49,339 nucleotides of DNA from NCBI GenBank assembly GCA_964434535.1, contig CAYSWA010000016.1:1-49339 (forward strand), written 5' to 3'. The first letter of the stretch is position 1; every line of letters starts with the position of its first letter. The translations under genes were made by a program, and so were the position numbers. This document shows, in pieces, positions 15,862 to 23,810 of the stretch. Under the pieces are notes generated by a model. The model saw nothing but the letters and a program-made list of their open reading frames with translations. It did not search any database and had not been told where the DNA came from. The DNA is from SM23-32 sp964434535. Lineage in GTDB: Bacteria; Planctomycetota; Brocadiia; SM23-32.

Positions 15862-16881
15862 ATGGACCTGACCGCCCGCTCGCTGCCCCTGCTGGCCGCC
15901 CTGACCGCCGCCGCGCTCGCAACGACCGGCTGCACGCTCTTCGCCGGCAAGACGTTCTACCGCTCAGATTCGGTGCTCGTGGCGAGCGCCGACTTCAAGG
16001 GCTGGCGCGCCGTGCGCATGAGCAACGGCGAGGCGGAGCTGATCGTCGTGCCGGGCATCGCCCGCGTCATGTTCTTCGGCCTCAAGGGCGGCGAGAACCT
16101 GCTCTGGGTCAACGAGGCGCTGACCCCCGAGGCGCTCGAGGCTGCCGGCGAGGAGGCCCCGGCCGGGGGGTGGCAGAACTACGGCGGCTACAAGCTCTGG
16201 CCCGCCCCCCAGGCCGACTGGAACTGGCCGCCGCCGCCGGAGCTGGACCGCGGCCCGTGCCGCGTCGAGGTCAGCGAGGACGGCGTGCTGCGCCTGATCG
16301 GCACGCCGAGCCCGCAGTTCGGCCTCCGCTTCGACCGCGAGATCAGCATCGCCCCGTCCGGCGGCCACGTGGCGATCCGCCAGATCGCCGTCAACGTCTC
16401 CGGTGAGAGCGCCCGCGCCTCGATCTGGGACGTGACGCAGGTCACCGACGAGTGCGTCGGCTTCGTCCCGCTCGGGGACGGGGCCGAGTTCCGCGCGCTC
16501 GACGCCCCCCTGCCCGACGAGCAGTGGCGCCAGCTCGGCGACCTGCTGCTGGTCAGCCCGGCCGGCCAGAGCGGGAAGGTCTTCATCTCGGGGCCGCCGG
16601 GGTGGCTCGGCTGCCGGGTGGGCAGGCTGCTCTACATCAAGGCATTCCCGCTCGCCGACGAGCCGCCGCCCGAGCCCGAGACGCCTCGCGAGGTCTTCAC
16701 CGGCGACCAGGGCTACATCGAGCTGGAGATCGTCGGGCCGGCCGTCACGCTCGCGCCCGGCGAGAGCACCTCGCTGACGCAGACCTGGCACCTGCTGCCG
16801 GTCGGCGAGGAGGCCGAGACCGACGCCGGCCTGCGCACCGTGCTGCGGCAGGCGGCCGACCAGCTCGACCTGAAGTGGTAG
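15862..16881 (+). CDS. Lipoprotein with a DUF4380-like domain
   Basis: The 339-residue product begins with a lipoprotein signal peptide whose acylated Cys is probably Cys24 (LATTGC). The mature part is a beta-rich domain with NGEAELIVVPGIARVMFF, GGENLLWVN, WQNYGGYKLWPAPQ and a TQTWHLLPVGE C-terminal strand. I associate these with DUF4380, an aldose-epimerase-like fold of unknown function. GAAGGAG lies 6 nt before the ATG. It is monocistronic, with its own promoter, and converges on proS with a 10-nt gap. Binding of sugar or glycan at the cell envelope is an inference from the fold and the glycosidases nearby. Confidence 0.75.
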   Translation: MDLTARSLPLLAALTAAALATTGCTLFAGKTFYRSDSVLVASADFKGWRAVRMSNGEAELIVVPGIARVMFFGLKGGENLLWVNEALTPEALEAAGEEAPAGGWQNYGGYKLWPAPQADWNWPPPPELDRGPCRVEVSEDGVLRLIGTPSPQFGLRFDREISIAPSGGHVAIRQIAVNVSGESARASIWDVTQVTDECVGFVPLGDGAEFRALDAPLPDEQWRQLGDLLLVSPAGQSGKVFISGPPGWLGCRVGRLLYIKAFPLADEPPPEPETPREVFTGDQGYIELEIVGPAVTLAPGESTSLTQTWHLLPVGEEAETDAGLRTVLRQAADQLDLKW

Positions 16882-16891
16882 GCGGCGGGGG

Positions 16892-18322
16892 TCAGTAGGC
16901 GCGGGCCCAGACGGCGCGTTCGGCGGCCGGCTGGCCGCAGACGACGCAGGCGCCGCCGCCCTCGGGCTGCTCGAACGGGATGCAGCGCGTCGTGGCCCTG
17001 GTCTCCTCCTTGACGCGCGCCTCGCACTCGGGCGAGCCGCACCACCAGGCCAGCGCGAAGCCCCGCCCGAGCGCCTCGCGCAGCCCGTCGTAGTCCGCCG
17101 GCTCGCAGGTCCGCTCCTCCCGGAAGGCGACGGCCCGCTCCAGCAGCGCCGCCTGGACGGCGTCGAGGGCGTCCCTGACCGCGGCGGCGAGGCCGGCCGT
17201 CGGCGCGGGCGACTTGCCCTCGCGGCCGGGCACGTCGCGGCGGGCGAGCACGACCTGGTCGGCCTTCAGGTCGCGCGGACCGATCTCGAGGCGCAGCGGC
17301 ACGCCCCGCATCTCCCACTCGTTGAACTTGTAGCCGGGCGTCATCTCCTCCCGCTCGTCCACGTGGACGCGGAAGGCGCCGAGCGCCTCGCGCACGCGCT
17401 CGGCGGCGGCCAGCACGCCGGTCCGCTCCTCGTCGCTCTTCCAGATCGGCACGATCACGGCCTGGATCGGCGCCAGGCGCGGCGGCAGGATGAGGCCCTG
17501 GTCGTCTCCGTGGACCATCACCAGCGCCCCGACGAACCGCGTGCTCAGCCCCCAGCTCGTCATCCAGCAGTAGCGCAGTTCGCCGTCTGCGTCCTGGAAG
17601 GAGATGTCGAAGGCGCGGGCGAAGTTCTGCCCCAGGTCGTGCGAGGTGGCGGACTGAAGCGCCCGTCCGTCGCCCATCATGGCCTCGATGGCGTAGCTGG
17701 TGGCGGCGCCGGCGAACTTCTCGCTCTCGCTCTTGCGCCCCTTGATGACGGGGACGGCGCCCTCGCTCTCGGCGAAGTCGGCGTAGACGTCGAGCATCAT
17801 CAGCGCCTCGGCCTGCGCCTCCTCGGCCGTGGCGTGGGCGGTGTGGCCCTCCTGCCAGAGGAACTCGGTCGTGCGCAGGAACAGGCGGGGGCGCAGCTCC
17901 CAGCGCACCACGTTCGCCCACTGGTTGATCAGCACCGGCAGGTCGCGGTAGCTCTGCACCCATTTGGCGTACATGTGCCCGATGATCGTCTCGGAGGTCG
18001 GCCGCACCACGAGCGGCTCTTCCAGCTCCTTGCCGCCGCCGACGGTCACGACGGCCAGCTCGGGCGAGAAGCCCTCGACGTGCTCGGCCTCCTTTTCCAG
18101 AAAGCCGGCGGGGATCAACAGCGGGAAGTAGGCGTTCTGGTGGCCCGTCTCCTTGAAGCGGCGGTCGAGGCCGGCCTTGATGTTCTCCCAGAGGGCGAAC
18201 CCGTAGGGGCGGATCACCATGCAGCCGCGCACGGGGGCGTAGTCGGCCAGCTCGGCCTGCTGGACGATTTCGTTATACCAGCGGGCGAAGTCCTCGCCCC
18301 GCGGCGTCAGTCGCTCAGGCAC
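16892..18322 (-). CDS. proS: Prolyl-tRNA synthetase, archaeal/eukaryal type
   Basis: ProRS charges tRNA-Pro. The 476-residue protein is the short type without the bacterial editing insertion. It has the class II core (VRPTSETIIGHMYAKW, RPRLFLRTTEFLWQEGHTAHA, TSHDLGQNFARAF, TSWGLSTRFVGALVMVHGD), an anticodon-binding domain, and a C-terminal Zn-type domain. That last domain has Cys in CGSPEC, TRCIPFE and CVVCG, and the chain ends in Tyr. The start is GTG at 18322, with CAGGAG 7 nt upstream; longer readings run into repeat sequence. The start overlaps the 3' end of the four-helix-bundle gene by 16 nt. Bacteria with this type of ProRS are scattered across phyla, often through transfer. Confidence 0.95.
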   Translation of the reverse strand: MPERLTPRGEDFARWYNEIVQQAELADYAPVRGCMVIRPYGFALWENIKAGLDRRFKETGHQNAYFPLLIPAGFLEKEAEHVEGFSPELAVVTVGGGKELEEPLVVRPTSETIIGHMYAKWVQSYRDLPVLINQWANVVRWELRPRLFLRTTEFLWQEGHTAHATAEEAQAEALMMLDVYADFAESEGAVPVIKGRKSESEKFAGAATSYAIEAMMGDGRALQSATSHDLGQNFARAFDISFQDADGELRYCWMTSWGLSTRFVGALVMVHGDDQGLILPPRLAPIQAVIVPIWKSDEERTGVLAAAERVREALGAFRVHVDEREEMTPGYKFNEWEMRGVPLRLEIGPRDLKADQVVLARRDVPGREGKSPAPTAGLAAAVRDALDAVQAALLERAVAFREERTCEPADYDGLREALGRGFALAWWCGSPECEARVKEETRATTRCIPFEQPEGGGACVVCGQPAAERAVWARAY

Positions 18323-18681
18323 TTGGCGCTCCTGAAGTATGAAGGGAGAAGGATGAAGGATGAAGGCGGCTGAGTGGACCTGCCCTTCGCCTTCAGTATG
18401 ATGGCGGTCACAATCGCGGTCAACTCTTCCGTCTCGGCGATGAGCGGTTCCAGGCGTGCAGGCGCCACGATCTCGGCCCTCCCAAGCAGTCTGAGCCAAT
18501 ACAGGCTCTCACGCGCTTCCTTCTGGGCGATGCTGTACTTGTGGATGAAGTCGGCGCGGCTCTCACCCGATCGGGCTTCGGCGATGTTGGCGCCTATGGC
18601 AGTGGCCGACCTGAGGTACTGGTTGGCAATGATCCATCCCGCGCGGTCCTCCATGCCCTGCAGCGCCTGATGAAGCCGCAC
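18307..18681 (-). CDS. Four-helix-bundle protein, S23 ribosomal intervening-sequence family
   Basis: Residues from LRSATAIGANIAEARSGESR through ADFIHKYSIAQKEARES to YWLRLLGRAEI are the signature of the S23/four-helix-bundle family, whose cellular function is unknown. The recorded start is GTG at 18681. However, the family-like sequence continues upstream in the same frame (DRTLEYALRAV, to about 18711) with no ATG, GTG or TTG before the stop near 18760. Either an unusual CTG start is used (18690 or 18702) or the N-terminus has been lost or frameshifted. The C-terminus (PPSSFILLPSYF) is encoded by the AAGGATGAAG repeat, not by family sequence. The gene overlaps proS by 16 nt. Confidence 0.75.
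   Translation of the reverse strand: MRLHQALQGMEDRAGWIIANQYLRSATAIGANIAEARSGESRADFIHKYSIAQKEARESLYWLRLLGRAEIVAPARLEPLIAETEELTAIVTAIILKAKGRSTQPPSSFILLPSYFRSAKCLSD
18333..18366 (+). repeat. AAGGATGAAG short tandem repeat, left of the four-helix-bundle gene
   Basis: Imperfect units of GAAGGATGAAGGATGAAGG occupy this stretch. They encode the odd C-terminus of the four-helix-bundle protein and lie just upstream of the proS ribosome-binding site. The inverted form occurs at 18755-18779, beyond the other end of the gene, and a third cluster is at 32459-32490. Confidence 0.65.
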
Positions 18682-18754
18682 GGCCCTCAGCGCATATTCC
18701 AGCGTCCTGTCGCCGATGTCACGACGGGCATCCCTTCGGCGTCCGGAGGCCGTT

Positions 18755-18779
18755 CTTCAGCCTTCATCCTTCATTCGAT
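18755..18779 (-). repeat. AAGGATGAAG short repeat, right of the four-helix-bundle gene
   Basis: Read on the minus strand this is GAATGAAGGATGAAGGC, the inverted partner of 18333-18366. It contains the stop codon of the sugar isomerase-like gene and lies immediately before the N-terminal part of the four-helix-bundle gene. Confidence 0.65.
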
Positions 18780-19619
18780 GCCGCGGTCCGCCTTGATCCG
18801 GCGCAGCAGCTCCAGGCCGGCGCGGATGTCGCGCATCTGGCGCTCGCCGCTCACCTCCCGCTCGATCGTCAGCGGGCCGACGTAGCCGAGCTCGTCGAGG
18901 ATGGCGATGAAGCGCGCAATGTCCACCTCGCCCTCGCCGAGCGGCACCTCCTCCCCCCAGGCCTCGCCGGGCCGCTCGCTCCAGACGGCGTCCTTGCAGT
19001 GCACGCTCTTCAGGTGGTCGCCGACCTCGCGCAGGGCGGGCAGCGGCTCGCCGCTGCCGTAGAGGATCATGTTGGCCGGGTCGAAGTTGACGCACAGGTT
19101 CGCCCGCCCGACCGTCTCCAGCAGGTGCAGCAGCGTCTCGCCCGTCTCCTGGCCGGTCTCCAGGTTCATCGTCAGGCCGAGCCCGGCGCAGTGGTCCGCC
19201 ACCGCCCGGATGGTGTGCACGATCTCGGCGAAGGTGGCCGAGTCCCAGTCCTCGGGGACGAAGCCCACGTGGATGCCGATGCCCGGCGCGCCGACCCACG
19301 AGGCGAACTCGGCGATCTGCCTGGCCATCTCCGTCCGCTCGGCGCGGGTCGCCTCGGGCACGAGGCCGACCGTCTTGCGCACGATCTCGATGCTCTCGTA
19401 GCTCTCGCCGGGGAATCCGCAGAAGACCAGGCTCACCTCGATGCCGGCCTCGGCGAAGCGCTCGGCGATCTCGCGGGCGTGCTCCTCGGTGCGCTGCTCG
19501 GGGCCGGGCGCGTGGAACTGGACGGTAGGGACGCCGAGTTCGACCACGCGCTCGAGGCCCGCGCCGAGCCCGGCGCCGGCCGAGGTGAAAACGCCGAGGG
19601 GCATCCTGCCGTCGGCCAT
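18771..19619 (-). CDS. Sugar phosphate isomerase/epimerase family TIM barrel
   Basis: The 282-residue protein has the xylose-isomerase-like (AP endonuclease 2) barrel. It has GVFTSAGAGLG at the first strand and VPTVQFHAPGP, and LVFCGFPGESY is next. GIHVGFVPED, LTMNLETGQETGE, VNFDPANMILYGSG, VHCKDA and a C-terminal GPLTIEREVSGE follow. The metal-site residues Glu in NLETG, Asp in FDPAN, His in SVHCKD and Glu in IERE are in the expected order. Family members interconvert sugars or inositols; the substrate here is not apparent. GGGAGGG lies 7 nt before the ATG, and a strong promoter lies upstream. Confidence 0.88.
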   Translation of the reverse strand: MADGRMPLGVFTSAGAGLGAGLERVVELGVPTVQFHAPGPEQRTEEHAREIAERFAEAGIEVSLVFCGFPGESYESIEIVRKTVGLVPEATRAERTEMARQIAEFASWVGAPGIGIHVGFVPEDWDSATFAEIVHTIRAVADHCAGLGLTMNLETGQETGETLLHLLETVGRANLCVNFDPANMILYGSGEPLPALREVGDHLKSVHCKDAVWSERPGEAWGEEVPLGEGEVDIARFIAILDELGYVGPLTIEREVSGERQMRDIRAGLELLRRIKADRGIE

Positions 19620-19663
19620 CGTCGCTGCCCTCCCGTGCGTCGGCGGGTGTTGGGGGAGCGGCC

Positions 19664-19692
19664 AATCTAAGCGGCCCCGCCGGGCCTGTCAA
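19664..19692 (-). promoter_or_regulatory. Promoter for the sugar isomerase-like gene
   Basis: A perfect TTGACA lies 17 nt from TAGATT. The start is predicted near 19657, leaving a leader of about 38 nt. The heptad array at 19708-19742 is directly upstream of the -35 box. Confidence 0.6.
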
Positions 19693-19707
19693 GCCGCCCG
19701 GGCGCGG

Positions 19708-19742
19708 GATTGCAGATTGAAGATTGCAGATTGCAGATTGGA
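19708..19742 (+). repeat. Five-copy heptad repeat GATTGNN
   Basis: Five consecutive 7-mers read GATTGCA, GATTGAA, GATTGCA, GATTGCA, GATTGGA, followed by CGGCA. The same design ending GATTGGACGGCA occurs at 36814-36848, and a related one in the other orientation at 32530-32557. The remainder of 19620-19924 contains two promoters and nothing else recognisable. Confidence 0.8.
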
Positions 19743-19844
19743 CGGCAACGGCACGGCCCGCCGACGCACCAGTTGCCCTGAGCCGACAACCGTAAAGCGT
19801 CAACCGACAAGCCGCCGTCCCCGCCTTCCCCCGGCGAGCCGGCA

Positions 19845-19874
19845 TTGTGGGCGGGCGCGGGCAGAGGCTATAAT
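19845..19874 (+). promoter_or_regulatory. Candidate promoter for the ClC-DUF192 operon
   Basis: TTGTGG and a perfect TATAAT are separated by 18 nt. The start is predicted near 19881, about 44 nt before the ATG at 19925. Confidence 0.5.
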
Positions 19875-19924
19875 CCCGCGCGGGGAACGGGCGACGCCGC
19901 CGGACCAGTCCATCGGGCAGGGAC

Positions 19925-21706
19925 ATGAGCCGACTCCAGCGCATCCTGCGCAAGGTATTCCCCCCGCGCGCCGAGACCTCGGCCATGGGCGTCACCGTGC
20001 TGCTGGCCGGGGCGGTCGGGGTGGGGGCGGCGTTGCTGGCGCTGGCGACCGAGCGGGGGATCGTGCTGCTGAGCCGGCAGGTCTTCGGCCAGCTCTACGC
20101 GGCCGGGGCGGCGCTTCCGGCGCGCTGGCGGTTCGCCTCGTTCCTGTTGCGTCCGGCGGCGCTGGCGGCGGCCCTGGTTGTGGTGGCCTACGTGATCCGG
20201 CGCTGGGCGCCGGAGGCGCGGGGGATGGGCATCGGCCAGGTGATGAGCGCCGTGGGGCGGCGCGGCGGCTACCTGCGCGGGCGCCTGATCGGCGTGAAGC
20301 CGCTGGTCACGATCCTGAGCATCGGGGCGGGGGCGCCGCTGGGGCTGGAGGGGCCGGTGGTGCAGAGCGGGGCGGCGCTGGGCAGCGCGGCGGGCCGGCG
20401 TTTCAAGATGGGCACCTCGAACGTGCGCATCCTGGCGGCGGCGGGGGCGGCGGCCGGCCTGGCGGCCAAGTACGGCGCGCCGATCGGCGGGGCCGTCTTC
20501 AGCGCGGAGCTGGTCCTGGGCAGCACCAGCCCCGGCGCGCTGCTGCCGCTGATGATGGCCTCGTTCCTGGCGGTGGCGACGCGCAACGCCGTGCTGCGGG
20601 GCGCGCCGGAATACGTGATCGCCGTCGAGGTGGCGCCGGGCCTTCTGGACTACGCCCTGCTGGCGCTGCTGGGTGTGGCCTGCGGGATCGCGGCCACCTA
20701 CTTCATCAAGCTGATCTTCGCCACCGAGGACGCGATGGAGCGGGTGCTGGAGCCCTGGTGGGCGAAGGCGCTCTTCGGCGGGCTGGTGATCGGCATCGCG
20801 GGCTCGATGGCCCCGGAGCTGCTCGGCACGGGCAAGCCGGTCATCCAGCAGTTGCTCCGCTCGCCGACCTTCCCGGTCCGGCTGCTGGTCATCTTCGTGC
20901 TGGCCAGGCCGCTGCTTTCGTCGGTGGCGCTCGCCGCGCGGGCCAGCGGTGGCGTCTTCGCGCCGTCGCTCTTCGCGGGGGCGGCGCTGGGGGCGCTGTG
21001 TGCGCGGTTGGCGGCGGACGTTCTCGGCCTGCAGATGGCCTCCTCGAGCTGCTACGTGATGGCCGGCATGGCGGGGGTGATGGGCGCGGTGATGCGGGCG
21101 CCGCTCCAGGCGATCCTGGTCACCTTCGAGCTGACGCACAACTACGCCATGGTCCCGTCGCTGATGCTCACCTGCGTGATCAGCATGAAGGTCAGCGAGC
21201 TGTTCGAGGCCGAGTCGGCCTTCACCAGGCGCCTGGTCCGGGCGGGCGAGAGGATCAGGCAGGGCATGGACCTCTCGCTGCTGGAGGGGCTGACGGTCAG
21301 CGACGTCATGTCGCCCGACCACGTGGCGCTGCCCGCCTCGGCCACCATCGATCGGATCGACGAGGCGGTGCGGCGCTCCGATAACCGCACCTTCCCCGTG
21401 GTCGACGCGGAGGGGCGGCTCGTAGGGCTGGTCATGCTCGGCAGCCTGATGGCGGCCGGCGTCCGCGCCGAGACCACGGGGCGCGTGGCGCGGGTGGAGG
21501 AGCTGCTGGAGCCGGCCCTGGTCCACCTCGCGCCCGAGGACACGCTGGCCGACGCCTGGCAGGTGATGGGCAACTACGACTACGACTGCCTGCCCGTCTG
21601 CCGCGCCGGCGCCGAAGGCCCCGCCCTGATCGGCGTCTGCGAGAAGGAGGCCATCTCGGAGATGCACGACCGCCAGTCCTTCATCAGCCTGAGGAGGGGC
21701 GCGTGA
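19925..21706 (+). CDS. ClC-family chloride channel/antiporter with C-terminal CBS domains
   Basis: The 593-residue protein has a ClC transport domain (to about 440) and two CBS domains (about 455-590; VSDVMSPDHVALP and DTLADAWQVMGNYDYDCLPV). The selectivity-loop equivalents are MGIGQV (101-106), GLEGPVVQ (140-147, gating Glu142 kept, Arg of GREGP replaced by Leu) and SGGVFAPSL. Glu195 in APIGGAVFSAEL occupies the position of the internal proton-transfer glutamate, which fits an H+/Cl- exchanger rather than a pure channel. It sits in the inner membrane, and CBS domains usually bind adenine nucleotides. Its stop overlaps the GTG of the DUF192 gene (GTGA). Confidence 0.92.
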   Translation: MSRLQRILRKVFPPRAETSAMGVTVLLAGAVGVGAALLALATERGIVLLSRQVFGQLYAAGAALPARWRFASFLLRPAALAAALVVVAYVIRRWAPEARGMGIGQVMSAVGRRGGYLRGRLIGVKPLVTILSIGAGAPLGLEGPVVQSGAALGSAAGRRFKMGTSNVRILAAAGAAAGLAAKYGAPIGGAVFSAELVLGSTSPGALLPLMMASFLAVATRNAVLRGAPEYVIAVEVAPGLLDYALLALLGVACGIAATYFIKLIFATEDAMERVLEPWWAKALFGGLVIGIAGSMAPELLGTGKPVIQQLLRSPTFPVRLLVIFVLARPLLSSVALAARASGGVFAPSLFAGAALGALCARLAADVLGLQMASSSCYVMAGMAGVMGAVMRAPLQAILVTFELTHNYAMVPSLMLTCVISMKVSELFEAESAFTRRLVRAGERIRQGMDLSLLEGLTVSDVMSPDHVALPASATIDRIDEAVRRSDNRTFPVVDAEGRLVGLVMLGSLMAAGVRAETTGRVARVEELLEPALVHLAPEDTLADAWQVMGNYDYDCLPVCRAGAEGPALIGVCEKEAISEMHDRQSFISLRRGA

Positions 21707-22809
21707 GCCCGCACCTCCTCGCCGCCGCCATCCTGGCCCTCCAGGCCGCGCTGCCGGCCGGCGCCTCGCTGGAGCTGCTGCCGCCGCCCACCCGCGTGGC
21801 CCGCCAGGTCGTCCTCTTCGCGCCGGGCTACCGGGAGCTGGCCCGCATCGACAGCCCGGGAGACCACTCCGTGCCCGTGCCCATGCCGCACGGCGGGACT
21901 CAGCCGCTCACCGTCCGTGTCGAGGCGCTCGGCGACTCGGTCCAGGCCGACCCGTACCGCGAGGTGGACCCCGCCGAGCTGGCCGGCGGGGGCGAGGACG
22001 ACGTCGGGCGGGCCGTCCGCTTCACGTGCGAGCTGGGCCAGGTGCAGGAGGCCGGCCCCGGCCGGGCCATGTTCGTGGTGCTGCCCGCGGGGCGCAAGCA
22101 GCCCGTGGCGGCGGCGTTCGACGCGCCCGGCGGCGTGACGTGCTGCGTGCCGGCCGGGGCCGACCGGCTGCTCCGGGTGCTGCGTCTGGTCGAGCCGGCT
22201 GGGGATCTCACCGTGCGCGGCCGGGTGGTCCGCTCGGGAAGCTCCAGCGCGGTGGTGCTGGTGGAAGGGATCGAGCATGCCCGAGGCGCCGCGCTGCGCG
22301 ACGAGCCGCCCTGGGTCGTCACGCTGCACTGGCGGGAGCGGAAGGCGGCGCCGATCGCGCGCGCGGGCGAGCGTCCCGTGCGCCTGCCGGTGGCCGGGGC
22401 GGCAGAGGCGGCCGGCAAGCCGCAGCATACGACCGTGCTGGTGCGGCTGCGTGAGTTCCCCGTGGCGGACCTGATGGTCGAGGGGCGGCACGTGGCGGGC
22501 GAGCTGGCGGCGACGCCCGAGCGGCGCGGCTGGGGCCTCCAGGGCCGCGCCGGGCTCGGGCCTGAAGAGGGCATGCTCTTTTTCTTCGAGCGGCCTCTCC
22601 GCCCGCAGTTCGCCATGAAGGCCGTCAGCTTCCCGCTCGCGCTCGCTTTCATCCGGGCCGACGGCACCATCGCCGAGATCCACCGGATGGACCCGGGGGA
22701 CCGGCGGGGCGTCGAGTCGTCCGTGCCGGTCAACTACGTGCTGGAGATGGAGCGGGGCTGGTTCGAGCGGCACGGTGTGGAGCCGGGCGACCGGGTCGCG
22801 TTGCCCTGA
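21703..22809 (+). CDS. Protein with a secreted-protein module and a C-terminal DUF192 domain
   Basis: The 368 residues contain an N-terminal hydrophobic stretch (about 4-20, weak signal peptide) and a central module (about 132-250). The module has PVAAAFDAPGGVTCCVP, LTVRGRVV, AVVLVEGIE and PWVVTLHW, and matches the repeats in the protein at 1-1274. A complete DUF192 domain (about 276-366) follows, with GLQGRAGLGPEEGMLFFF, MKAVSFPLALAFI and YVLEMERGWFERHGVEPGD. DUF192 proteins are small, usually exported and of unknown role. The family's usual tryptophan in FWM is Ala here (FAMK). The GTG start overlaps the ClC stop by 4 nt, so translation is coupled. No function can be assigned. Confidence 0.78.
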   Translation: MSPHLLAAAILALQAALPAGASLELLPPPTRVARQVVLFAPGYRELARIDSPGDHSVPVPMPHGGTQPLTVRVEALGDSVQADPYREVDPAELAGGGEDDVGRAVRFTCELGQVQEAGPGRAMFVVLPAGRKQPVAAAFDAPGGVTCCVPAGADRLLRVLRLVEPAGDLTVRGRVVRSGSSSAVVLVEGIEHARGAALRDEPPWVVTLHWRERKAAPIARAGERPVRLPVAGAAEAAGKPQHTTVLVRLREFPVADLMVEGRHVAGELAATPERRGWGLQGRAGLGPEEGMLFFFERPLRPQFAMKAVSFPLALAFIRADGTIAEIHRMDPGDRRGVESSVPVNYVLEMERGWFERHGVEPGDRVALP

Positions 22810-22820
22810 GTCGGGGGAAG

Positions 22821-23810
22821 CTATTCGCCGGCGAACTCGACGCCGCTTTCGTCGGCGAGCTGGTCGCGCACGTCGAGCAGGATGCGCTCCAGGTCGTGGC
22901 GGGGCTCGAAGCCGATGGCGCGGCGCAGCTTACCCACGTCGGGCACGCGGTAGCGGATGTCCTCGAAGCCCGTGGTGTATGCCTCGCAGTAGGGGATGTG
23001 GACGATCTCGGCGTCGGGGTCGACCAGTTCCCTGACCTTCCGGGCGAGTGCGTTGATGGTGGTGGGTCGGTCGCTGCCGATGTTGAAGATCCCGCCGACG
23101 GCCTCCTCGGCGCGCATCAGGGCGCAGACGGCCGCGATGACGTCGGCCACGTGGGTGAAGCAGCGCACCTGCTCGCCGTCGCCGTAGACGGTGATCGGCC
23201 CGCCGTCGAGGGCCTGCTGCACGAAGCGGGGCACCACCATGCCGTAGTGGCCGACCTGGCGCGGGCCGACGGTGTTGAACAGCCGGCCGATGACCACCGG
23301 CAGCCCCCGCGCGCGGTGGTAGGCGAGGGCGAGGAACTCGTCGATCGCCTTCGAGCAGCCGTAGCTCCAGCGCTGCTTGGTGGTGGGGCCGAAGACCAGG
23401 TCGTCCTCCTCGTTGAACGCCTCGTTCTGCCCCTTGCCGTAGACCTCGCTGGTGGAGGCCAGGAAGACCTTCTTGCCCTTGCCCGCGCAACGCTCCAGGA
23501 GCATCTCGGTGGCGTGGATGTTCGTCTCGATGGTCCAGACCGGGTCCTGGACGATGAGTTTGACGCCGACGGCGGCGGCGAGGTGGTAGACCTCGTCGGC
23601 CCGGTCGACCACTTCGGTCAGGAGCTGCGGGTTGTTCATGTCCTCCAGGCGCAAGTCCAGGCGCGGATCGTCGCGCACGGCGTCCAGGTTCTTCACCGCG
23701 CCGGTGGTCAGGTTGTCGACCACGATCACGCGGCACTCCTCGGCGAGCAGCCGCTCCACCAGGTGGGAGCCGATGAAGCCGGCCCCGCCGGTCACCAGTG
23801 CTGTCCTCAT
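22821..23810 (-). CDS. NAD-dependent epimerase/dehydratase (UDP-sugar 4-epimerase-like)
   Basis: This 329-residue extended short-chain dehydrogenase has the NAD loop TGGAGFIGSH at 8-17. It also has VYHLAAAVGV, STSEVYG with the catalytic Ser/Thr, YGCSK with catalytic Tyr and Lys, and GRLFNTVGPRQ. The protein also has the substrate-binding VYGDGEQVRCFTHVAD. The pattern resembles UDP-glucose/UDP-galactose epimerases and UDP-glucuronate decarboxylases. Its ATG overlaps the stop of the beta-galactosidase gene by 4 nt (ATGA). Coupling to beta-galactosidase would fit galactose use, but other NDP-sugars cannot be excluded. Confidence 0.88.
   Translation of the reverse strand: MRTALVTGGAGFIGSHLVERLLAEECRVIVVDNLTTGAVKNLDAVRDDPRLDLRLEDMNNPQLLTEVVDRADEVYHLAAAVGVKLIVQDPVWTIETNIHATEMLLERCAGKGKKVFLASTSEVYGKGQNEAFNEEDDLVFGPTTKQRWSYGCSKAIDEFLALAYHRARGLPVVIGRLFNTVGPRQVGHYGMVVPRFVQQALDGGPITVYGDGEQVRCFTHVADVIAAVCALMRAEEAVGGIFNIGSDRPTTINALARKVRELVDPDAEIVHIPYCEAYTTGFEDIRYRVPDVGKLRRAIGFEPRHDLERILLDVRDQLADESGVEFAGE

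Noticed and set aside
19708..19742. CRISPR-like array
   Set aside because: The units are 7 nt and directly adjacent, without spacers, and no cas gene is present.
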